A stretch of DNA of 12,909 nucleotides from JBFIHZ01 sp041601535 (GTDB lineage Bacteria > Pseudomonadota > Gammaproteobacteria > Xanthomonadales > SZUA-36), in the NCBI GenBank assembly GCA_041601535.1, contig JBFIHZ010000082.1, positions 1 to 12,909 of the forward strand. The letters run 5' to 3'. The position numbers were made by a program, and so were the translations under genes. Positions 7,111 through 12,909 of this stretch are shown here, in pieces (position 1 is the stretch's first letter; each line of letters opens with the position of its first letter). The notes below the pieces were generated by a model that was given only the letters and a program-made list of their open reading frames with translations, did no database searches and had not been told where the DNA came from.

Positions 7111-8036
7111 CGCGACACCCCCACGAAATCCCCCTTGTTCTGTTGTGCCAGGTTCTGCAGGAACATCACCAGCTCACGGTTGTGGGTGTAATCGCCGATC
7201 GCCACCGTGTGGATTTCGGTTTCGCTGAACCGGTTCTGCCGGGTGATGTCCTGCACGATGAAATTCGGGTTGTTGTCCGGCCGGCCGTCCGACATCAGGA
7301 TAATGGCGTCGGCGCGGTACTGCATGGCCGCCACGATGGCCGCATGCGTGGGGGTGGAACCGGCAAAACGGCGGGTCAGCGAGCGGGTGAATTCACGCGC
7401 CTGGCGCAGGTTTTCCGGCGTGGCCGGCATCATCTCCTTGCGGTCGGGGAAATTCCACAGCACCGGTGACGGATCACCCTGGTAACCGACGATGGCCAGC
7501 TGGTGGCTGGCATCCAGCGGTTCGAGGATTTCCAGCACCGACGACAACATCAGGTTGGCATAGGCCATCATGCTGCCCGACATATCAATAACAATGACAA
7601 AGCTTTTGGCATTGGTGGCCAGACCGAGGATGGAGAACTCCACCCCGTCGGTGATGGCAACCGGTTCGGGCTCTTCGATGATTTCCTCAACCGGCTGCGG
7701 CTTTTCCACCGGCACTTCTGCCAACTGCGTCTTGATATCGGCTACCATCTTGCGCAGACGTGCGATGCGCTGTTCAATGCCCAGATTGGCCTCGTTAAGC
7801 TGTTCCAACTCGCTGCTGGAGCGCGTCTGGTCGGCCAGCAAAGCTTCCAGCTCGCCCGCTGCCAGGCGCCGTTGCTCCATCAGGTCATGGGTCTGCGACC
7901 AGGCATCATCGTCGCCGGCATTGCGGTAATAGGGAAACAACAGCATGACCAACAGGATAAAAGCACCCAGCGCCGAGGCAAACAAATCCACGGCCGAGGT
8001 GGTAAAAACTGCATTATCGCGGTTAGGTCTGCGCAT
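7107..8036 (-). CDS. Membrane-anchored VWA-domain protein 1 (MIDAS intact), first gene of the minus-strand run
   Basis: 309 residues, ATG at 8036; the ribosome site is weak. The helix at 15-37 (SAVDLFASALGAFILLVMLL) starts with Asp17, and the pattern resembles MotB, where an Asp opens the lone helix (ADFMTAMMAFFLVM). Residues 47-108 form a coiled coil; an acidic Pro/Glu linker (110-128) leads to the VWA domain (131-309). The metal site is complete: DMSGS at 151-155, Thr228 in AGSTPTHAA, Asp250 in MSDG. VWA domains of this type bind protein ligands through the metal. Orientation is N-in with a periplasmic VWA, matching the place of the peptidoglycan-binding domain in MotB; no OmpA-like domain is present. 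It overlaps the next gene by 4 bp and faces the CHAT gene across 54 bp. The role as stator partner is inferred from the helix and the operon. Confidence 0.93.
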   Translation of the reverse strand: MRRPNRDNAVFTTSAVDLFASALGAFILLVMLLFPYYRNAGDDDAWSQTHDLMEQRRLAAGELEALLADQTRSSSELEQLNEANLGIEQRIARLRKMVADIKTQLAEVPVEKPQPVEEIIEEPEPVAITDGVEFSILGLATNAKSFVIVIDMSGSMMAYANLMLSSVLEILEPLDASHQLAIVGYQGDPSPVLWNFPDRKEMMPATPENLRQAREFTRSLTRRFAGSTPTHAAIVAAMQYRADAIILMSDGRPDNNPNFIVQDITRQNRFSETEIHTVAIGDYTHNRELVMFLQNLAQQNKGDFVGVSR

Positions 8037-8090
8037 AAGGCACGGACGTTAGCAAATCCACATGGGGCGGGCAACGATCAATACACAAGC
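8037..8090. promoter_or_regulatory. 54-bp divergent start region between VWA protein 1 and the TPR-CHAT gene
   Basis: The two genes read away from each other and their start codons are only 54 bp apart, so the promoters of both units must lie here or reach into the opposite gene. On the minus strand TTGATC is followed by TGCTAA, but at 21 bp the spacing is too wide to be convincing, and no clear plus-strand promoter or operator palindrome is seen. The assignment rests on gene layout only. Confidence 0.45.
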
Positions 8091-11000
8091 ATGACAAAAC
8101 TCCACATTAACTCCTTATTCAAGGCATTTTCGCCGCGTGGTGCTGCCTGCCAGGCGGCGGGCCATGGCCCTGATACCGCTACGCTGCAGCCGGCTCAGCT
8201 GCGGCTGCGTGCCGCCCGGCCTGGCTGGCTGGCAGCGGTTCTGGGTTTGCTGCTGGCGCCCGCCGGGCTGGTGGCGGCGGAACCCCCGCGGGTGCTGGCG
8301 CAGGTCAAGGAGTTTATCAACCAGCAATACGCCGGCACCGCCCTGCTGCTGCGGCTGGAAGCATTTGAGACCGAGTTCCAGTCACGTGTATACGACCCGG
8401 AAAACAGCCTGTTGCGTGCATCCGGTGTGGCCGGCATGCGGCTGGGCCCGGTGTTCCAGTTTATCGAGCCGGCCAGCAAAACGCGCCAGATTCGCATCGA
8501 AGTCACCTACGGCCGCCGCACCAGCCGTTCGAATGTTGATCTGCAGATGCAGAAATTTGAACCGGATGGCCCTGACAGCAGCCGCCTGACCCAGGCGTAT
8601 CGCCTGTTGTCATTTGGCCAGGAACTGGCAGAACCGGGGCGGCGTGACGTGTGGACCATGAAAGTCAGCGCGCTGGTGCAGGCCGCGGAGATATTTTCCT
8701 ACCTGGGGATGCAGGAATTGCAGCTGTGGTCGGCGTACTACGCCCATCATTTCATGCTCACCCAGCTTGCCGACCCGGTGACCGCGGCCGAGGGCGCACA
8801 GGAAATCCAGCTGATGGCCCGGCGCATCAAGCGCCAGACCATTGAACTGGCCGCGCTGCAACTGGAAGCCAGCGCGGTGGATGCCCAGGCGCGCAAAGCC
8901 CAGGGCAACCCACAACTGCGGCAACGTGCGCAAACGCTGTTCGAACAGGCCGCCGCCCTGGCCAATTCCATGGACCTGCAGTTCGAACGGGCCCGCGCCG
9001 TGTACCAAAGCGGGCTGGCCCACGAACAGGCCGGTGATATCGAGCAGGCGTTCAGCCGTTTTGACGAGGTGCTGCAGATTGCGGATGCCAGCGGTGATAT
9101 TGAACTGGCCAACGAAGTCAGAAAGCACGCCGCGGAACTGCATGAGTCGCGCGGCAACAACGCCCGTGCGATTGAGCTGATGCGGCAAATCAGCTCGGCC
9201 GACAACCCCGCGGCGGCCGCTGCGCCGGAACCTGCGCCACTGGTCGAGGACCCACCCGCCGGGGATCAGCGCGCTGGCCGCGACATGGCCCGCTACCTGT
9301 TTGAACAGGGCCGCCTGCTGGAGAAGACCTACCGGCATGAGGCGGCCATTCCGCCCTTGCTGCAGGCCGTGCAACTGGATGCCGAGTTTCCCTCGCCCAG
9401 CCTGACTGGCCCGGCGGCGCTGTTGCTGGCGCAGGCCTATTTCGGCCAGGGCCAGTGGGATGAGGCCGGCCGGATATTGCCGGATGCCATCATTAAAACA
9501 CCGGCGCGGGGCAACGAAACCACCCTGTTTGAAGCACATGAAATACTGGCGGTGCTGCTGCGCCAGCGCGCAGAATTCGATGCGCTGCGGGCCGCACGGG
9601 CGCGCCAGGCGATGTTCGCCACCACCCCCGGGCGACAGGCACGTCTGACCTATGAGCAGGCACTGGATGCCTTTGCACAAGATGGCAACGGTTCCGGCAA
9701 CGGGCGTTCGCTGCTGCGCAAAAGCGAGCAACTGGCCAGCGAAGCGCAGGACGAAACCATTCAGGCCCTGGCCGCGCTGCAGCAGTGCGCCCTGCTTGAA
9801 GCCGCTGACTGCGCCGGGGGGCGTGGTCAGCAACTGGCCAGCCGGCTGGCGGCTACCGGCGTACCGGCCCGCTCACTGGAAGGTCAGCTGCTTTGGGCCA
9901 AAGTGCAGAGCCGGCTGGGTCTGCAGCGCGACGCGCTGGACACGCTGGACAGCCTGATCGACGAAATCCACTTCTACCAGACCGCGGTGCCCGGCGTGCT
10001 GGGGGCCTGGTACTGGCAAAACCGCGAGCGGGTGGCCACCTTGTATATGGATGCCCTGCTGGACCAGGGCGTGCAAACGAGTGGTGCCACGGCGGGCCCG
10101 GCGCAGGCCCTGCGCACGCTGGCCGCACTGGATGAGTTGCGCCGCGTGGCGCGGCAGTCTGCAACCAGCCAGCAAGATGACGCCAGCCAGACGGCCGCCA
10201 GTGATCGCTTCCGCTCCGCGCTGGCCAGCCGGGAAGAAGCCGGGTCAGAGCGGCAGCGGGCCGAATACAGCCAGCAACTGGATGCTGCCGTCAGCACACT
10301 GCGCAATCAGCGCCACAGCCGCGGCCAGGATCGCGACGCCAGCCCCTCACTGGAGCAGCTGCTGGGCCGTTTGTCCGCCAATGAAGCGGTGTTGACCTAT
10401 TACTTCTCTGCGCGGCATGCGTGGGTCTGGGTGGCCGGCCGGCAGCGGCATGAACAGATCCGTCTGAAGCTGGACCAGGCAGCCAGAGATGCGCTGTCAG
10501 ACGACCTGGAGCAATTGCGCATCCAGGCCGCTGCGGCGGGTTCATCGATTGAGCAGTTGAACGGGCTGCTGGAACGGCTTGGCCGGCAACTGATCGCGCC
10601 GGTGGCACCGCTGTTGCCCGAGCGCATTTACTTTGTGCCGGCCGGCCGCACCGAAGGCTTGCCGCTGGACGCGCTGCGCCACGGCGGCGATTATCTCGCC
10701 ACCCGCCACGAAGTGATCAACCTGTTGTCGCTGGATGCGCTGGCACACAAGGACCGACGCATCGACCCGGGCCGGCTGGCTGCCATGTTCCTGGCCGGTA
10801 ACCGGCAGCAGGACAGCGGCGATTTTTCCACCCTGACGCCACCGTCATCCGAAATCCGCCAGATCGCAGACGTGTTTATCGGCCCGCGGCTGCACATTAT
10901 TCAGGGCGCCGCCTTGCAGCGCGATGAGTTCGAAGATGCGCGCCTGCGGCAGGCGGAGCTGATTCATTTGGCGATGCCGTGTACCGTTGACCTGCGTCTG

Positions 11001-11387
11001 CCCAAGCTGTCGCGACTGTCCCTGTCCGGCAGCGTGGAGGATATCGACCCGGTGTATCTGCTGCCCGAAGACCTGGCCGCCGCCAGCCTGCAGGCCCAGC
11101 TGGCGGTACTGAGTAACTGCCAGTACAGCGGCAGCAGCGCTTCGTCCTTTGACCTGCATTCGCCGTTTGTGCATGCCTTGCTGCACGCCGGTGCGGATCA
11201 GGTCATCAGCAGTTACTGGCCGGTGGGTGACCGCCGCGCCGGCGCATTGATGCACACTTTCTACCGGCAACTGAAAACCAGCCAGAATGTCAGTACCGCG
11301 CTGTGGAAACTGAAACAGGCGCAGCTGGCCAGGCGTCCTGATGACCGTTCACTGGACTGGGCCGCGTTCCAGCTGTTCATTCAATAA
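8091..11387 (+). CDS. TPR-CHAT protein with N-terminal export signal or anchor; CHAT lacks the usual catalytic His
   Basis: 1098 residues. The frame is open far upstream, but that part lies opposite VWA protein 1, and ATG at 8091 is the first in-frame start outside it. A hydrophobic segment (46-63, WLAAVLGLLLAPAGLVAA, then EPP) looks like a signal peptide with an unusually long N-region, or a membrane anchor. Helical TPR-like repeats fill about 130-560 (for example AGDIEQAFSRFDEVLQIA near 310), broken by a Pro/Ala/Glu linker near 375-395. A polar helical stretch (690-745) leads to a CHAT domain (about 749-1098): LIAPVAPLLPERIYFVPAGRTEGLPLDAL, SRLSLSG, LSNCQYSG, SSYWPVGDR and WAAFQLFI. CHAT is a caspase-like peptidase fold. 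Cys1010 of LSxCxxSG is kept, but the usual HxATHG reads HLAMPC (959-964), with Pro at the catalytic His. It may be an inactive or divergent peptidase. The divergent gene arrangement ties it to the VWA/channel run as a candidate effector or assembly subunit. Confidence 0.92.
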   Translation: MTKLHINSLFKAFSPRGAACQAAGHGPDTATLQPAQLRLRAARPGWLAAVLGLLLAPAGLVAAEPPRVLAQVKEFINQQYAGTALLLRLEAFETEFQSRVYDPENSLLRASGVAGMRLGPVFQFIEPASKTRQIRIEVTYGRRTSRSNVDLQMQKFEPDGPDSSRLTQAYRLLSFGQELAEPGRRDVWTMKVSALVQAAEIFSYLGMQELQLWSAYYAHHFMLTQLADPVTAAEGAQEIQLMARRIKRQTIELAALQLEASAVDAQARKAQGNPQLRQRAQTLFEQAAALANSMDLQFERARAVYQSGLAHEQAGDIEQAFSRFDEVLQIADASGDIELANEVRKHAAELHESRGNNARAIELMRQISSADNPAAAAAPEPAPLVEDPPAGDQRAGRDMARYLFEQGRLLEKTYRHEAAIPPLLQAVQLDAEFPSPSLTGPAALLLAQAYFGQGQWDEAGRILPDAIIKTPARGNETTLFEAHEILAVLLRQRAEFDALRAARARQAMFATTPGRQARLTYEQALDAFAQDGNGSGNGRSLLRKSEQLASEAQDETIQALAALQQCALLEAADCAGGRGQQLASRLAATGVPARSLEGQLLWAKVQSRLGLQRDALDTLDSLIDEIHFYQTAVPGVLGAWYWQNRERVATLYMDALLDQGVQTSGATAGPAQALRTLAALDELRRVARQSATSQQDDASQTAASDRFRSALASREEAGSERQRAEYSQQLDAAVSTLRNQRHSRGQDRDASPSLEQLLGRLSANEAVLTYYFSARHAWVWVAGRQRHEQIRLKLDQAARDALSDDLEQLRIQAAAAGSSIEQLNGLLERLGRQLIAPVAPLLPERIYFVPAGRTEGLPLDALRHGGDYLATRHEVINLLSLDALAHKDRRIDPGRLAAMFLAGNRQQDSGDFSTLTPPSSEIRQIADVFIGPRLHIIQGAALQRDEFEDARLRQAELIHLAMPCTVDLRLPKLSRLSLSGSVEDIDPVYLLPEDLAAASLQAQLAVLSNCQYSGSSASSFDLHSPFVHALLHAGADQVISSYWPVGDRRAGALMHTFYRQLKTSQNVSTALWKLKQAQLARRPDDRSLDWAAFQLFIQ

Positions 11388-11420
11388 ACCTGCCGTCGGC
11401 CGAGATCGGTCCAGGTGGCT
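11388..11420. other. Non-coding stretch just after the CHAT gene
   Basis: This short stretch follows the TAA stop. It has some GC dyad character (gtcggccga) but no stem followed by a T tract, so I do not call a terminator. Confidence 0.4.
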
Positions 11421-11694
11421 GTTTCTCCGAACCCGAATTTTGGGTTTTTACACTGACCCAAGCAGTGCTGGCCGCAAATATTTTTACTCTGACTCCTGAC
11501 ATGTGAACCCAATCGTTTCAGGGAGGCTGGTAACCAGGTTTTTACTCCGACCCCAAACAGTGGACCCCGGACAGTGCAAACCAGAGTTTTTACTCTGACC
11601 CCAAACTATCGCCAAACTTTCGGCGGCAGGCTTTTTCTCGGCCTCCGACAATGCCGCCGCAGATTGCCATCGAAGTTTTTACTCTGACCCCAAA
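11421..11694. repeat. Cluster of degenerate short interspersed repeats, consensus GTTTTTACTCTGACCCCAAA
   Basis: Clear copies lie at 11444-11461 (cactgaccca variant), 11481-11499, 11538-11558, 11586-11606 and 11675-11694; weaker ones at 11421-11436 (gtttctccgaacccga) and 11631-11649 (ctttttctcggcctccga). All point the same way. Starts from 11538 onward are 48, 45 and 44 bp apart; earlier ones are less regular. The unique DNA between copies does not repeat, and no reading frame crosses the region. The minus-strand reading TTTGGGGTCAGAGTAAAAAC resembles a motif I recall as dispersed in gammaproteobacterial genomes, sometimes beside Y1 (REP-associated) transposase genes. No transposase is present here, so a mobile origin is inference. 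Confidence 0.75.
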
Positions 11695-11890
11695 TATCGG
11701 CCGCCGGGCCAATCGCGGCCACTGGCGGCGTTGATTTTAGGTAAGATAGGCCTGTTCTGGCGACTGGCTCAGCGGATTTCACGCTGCCGCAGAACGGTGA
11801 TGCCGCTTATTTGAGCAGGCTCAATGCGGTGAAGTCGGCTGCTGTAACTGCAGATGGATCTGTCATTAATGCGGGGCAGGGGGTGGGAAA
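11695..11890. other. Non-coding leader upstream of the TolB-like/TPR gene
   Basis: I see no gene here. The stretch must carry the promoter of the downstream gene unless transcription reads through from the CHAT gene. No promoter hexamer pair with good spacing stands out; cattaa at 11864-11869 is a weak -10 candidate. The final GGGGCAGGGGGTGGGAAA is a purine-rich ribosome-binding region directly before the TTG start. Confidence 0.5.
11803..11829. promoter_or_regulatory. Palindrome TTGAGC-AG-GCTCAA flanked by CCGC/GCGG
   Basis: A perfect 6-bp inverted repeat with a 2-bp centre lies at 11811-11824. A second pair (CCGC at 11803-11806, GCGG at 11826-11829) could extend it to an imperfect hairpin with unequal gaps of 4 and 1 bp. 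It sits about 65 bp before the TTG start. It could be an operator or a structured leader. No T tract follows, so it is not a standard terminator. The length is short enough that chance is possible. Confidence 0.3.
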
Positions 11891-12909
11891 TTGTCGCTAT
11901 TTGAGGAACTCAAGCGCCGTAATGTTTTCAGGGTGGGTATTGCCTATACGGTGACCGCCTGGCTGATTTTGCAGGTGGCCGATATTGTGCTCGACAATAC
12001 CCCGGCGCCGGAATGGGTGATGCACGTCATCATGCTGCTGCTGGCAATTGGCTTGCCGGTTGCAGTGATTTTTGCCTGGGCGTTTGAGATGACGCCGGAA
12101 GGGCTGAAGAAGGAAAAAGACGTCGACCGTTCGCAATCCATCGTCAATTCAACTGGCCGCAAGCTGGACTTCGTTATTATTGCCGTGCTGGTGGTCGCGC
12201 TGGGCTATTTTGCCTGGGACAAGTTCCTGCAGCCGGAGACCGCTCCCACCGAAAAAGCCGGCTCGCAGGCTGCGGCAGCAGGCCAGTCCACTGCTGACGG
12301 TACTCCCGCGGATGGACAGCAAGCAAGTGACAGCCAGGCCGCGCCGGAAAAATCCATCGCGGTATTGCCCTTCGTCAATCTCAGTTCCGACCCGGAACAG
12401 GAATACTTTTCCGACGGCATCTCCGAGGAATTGCTGAACGTGCTGGCACAGTATCCCGGCGTGCGCGTGGCCGCGCGTACCTCATCATTCCAGTTCAAAG
12501 GTCAGAACCAGGACATTAGCGAAATCGCCCGCCTGCTCAAGGTCAAACACGTGCTGGAAGGCTCGGTGCGCAAATCCGGCAACCGGCTCAGAATCACCGC
12601 GCAGCTGATTCAGGCCGATACCGGTTACCACCTGTGGTCAGAAACCTACGACCGCGAACTGGACGATGTCTTTGCCATCCAGGACGAAATCTCGGCCGCC
12701 ATTGGCGAGGCCATGCGGGTAGAACTGGCACTGGACAGTGGCAGCACCATGGAAGCCCCACGGGTGGCGGAATCCAGCAATACGGCAGCCTATGAGGCCT
12801 ATCTGCGCGGCCGCTACCTGGTCAACCAGCGTGGCCGCAGCAATATCGTGGCCGCGGTTGAGGAGCTCAAACGCGCGGTGCGGCTGGACCCCGATTTTGC
12901 GCCGGGCCA
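11891..12909 (+). CDS. Three-helix membrane protein with TolB-like domain and TPRs, truncated at the window edge
   Basis: The frame is open from a TTG codon at 11891 to the right edge (339 full codons). TTG is chosen because the N-terminus (L/M)SLFEELKRRNVFRVGIAY matches how this family begins and a purine-rich GGGGTGGGAAA precedes it. Three TM helices lie at about 17-35, 45-66 and 94-112, with the family signature AWAFEMTPEGLKKE after the second. A Q/A/S-rich linker (117-155) follows. Residues 157-290 form the TolB-like domain often seen beside adenylate cyclase or winged-helix output domains and TPRs: KSIAVLPFVNLSSDPEQEYF, DGISEELLNVLA, VLEGSVRKSGNRLRITAQL, HLWSETYDREL, FAIQDEI. The start of a TPR array (AYEAYLRGRYL, ELKRAVRLDPDFAPG) is cut off. 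In relatives the TPRs fill the C-terminus. Molecular function is not established; it is not obviously linked to the CHAT/VWA locus. Confidence 0.88.
   Translation, partial: MSLFEELKRRNVFRVGIAYTVTAWLILQVADIVLDNTPAPEWVMHVIMLLLAIGLPVAVIFAWAFEMTPEGLKKEKDVDRSQSIVNSTGRKLDFVIIAVLVVALGYFAWDKFLQPETAPTEKAGSQAAAAGQSTADGTPADGQQASDSQAAPEKSIAVLPFVNLSSDPEQEYFSDGISEELLNVLAQYPGVRVAARTSSFQFKGQNQDISEIARLLKVKHVLEGSVRKSGNRLRITAQLIQADTGYHLWSETYDRELDDVFAIQDEISAAIGEAMRVELALDSGSTMEAPRVAESSNTAAYEAYLRGRYLVNQRGRSNIVAAVEELKRAVRLDPDFAPG

Noticed and set aside
4768..8036. Zorya defence system (ZorA/ZorB)
   Set aside because: The channel/anchor logic is similar, but the anchors carry VWA instead of OmpA-like domains and no ZorC, ZorD or ZorE-type gene is seen.
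7503..8090. A longer CHAT protein starting upstream at 7503
   Set aside because: This extension lies entirely opposite VWA protein 1 and the divergent gap; its translation shows no domain, and ATG at 8091 gives a sensible export-type N-terminus.
8610..9833. Minus-strand open frame of 407 codons inside the CHAT gene
   Set aside because: It is antisense to the TPR region, lacks recognisable domains and has the composition of a shadow frame.
11421..11694. CRISPR array
   Set aside because: Copies are 17-21 bp and degenerate, intervals vary from 37 to 57 bp, and no cas gene is present.
1..12909. tRNA, rRNA or riboswitch
   Set aside because: No cloverleaf, rRNA core sequence or known aptamer pattern was recognised on either strand by eye.

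Overview
This is a GC-rich chromosomal window from a Gram-negative bacterium, most likely a gammaproteobacterium. The basis is signal peptides and inner-membrane proteins that imply a periplasm, a rightmost gene of the three-helix TolB-like/TPR type common in environmental Gammaproteobacteria, and intergenic copies of a short motif containing GGGGTCAGAGTAAAA (minus-strand reading) that I remember from such genomes. Lineage is inference; there is no rRNA or other phylogenetic marker.

Positions 8036 down to 1 (minus strand) hold one compact run of seven genes, in transcription order: two tandem membrane-anchored von Willebrand A (VWA) proteins, a small cytosolic FHA protein, a MotA/TolQ/ExbB-type channel protein, a protein with a degenerate trypsin-like domain outside and an FHA domain inside the membrane, a protein with a degenerate kinase domain inside and repeats plus a SUMF1/FGE-like domain outside, and a secreted Gln/Ala/Gly-rich protein cut by the window edge. 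Three junctions overlap (4, 8 and 4 bp), which suggests translational coupling. Diverging from the first VWA gene, with only 54 bp between start codons, is a 1098-residue TPR-CHAT protein with an export-type hydrophobic N-terminal segment (8091-11387).

The eight proteins read as one envelope machine. A MotA/ExbB-like subunit would pair with VWA proteins whose single N-terminal helix carries a MotB/TolR-like Asp; the VWA domains, repeats, SUMF1-like domain, protease-like domain and probably the CHAT domain would lie in the periplasm, and the kinase-like and FHA domains in the cytosol. Nearly every domain of an enzymatic or ligand-binding family has lost key residues: the kinase lacks Lys/HRD/DFG, the protease lacks its Ser and His, the SUMF1-like domain lacks the FGE cysteines, the CHAT domain keeps Cys but lacks the usual His, the second VWA has a broken MIDAS, and one FHA lacks the phosphate-binding Arg. 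A sensing or scaffolding assembly coupled to ion flow fits better than an enzyme cascade. Its function is unknown to me; defence, envelope-stress sensing and surface assembly are all open.

Positions 11388-11890 are non-coding and hold a cluster of degenerate copies of GTTTTTACTCTGACCCCAAA followed by a plain stretch with one palindrome. From 11891 to the right edge runs the start of a TTG-initiated three-helix/TolB-like/TPR protein, probably unrelated to the locus on the left.
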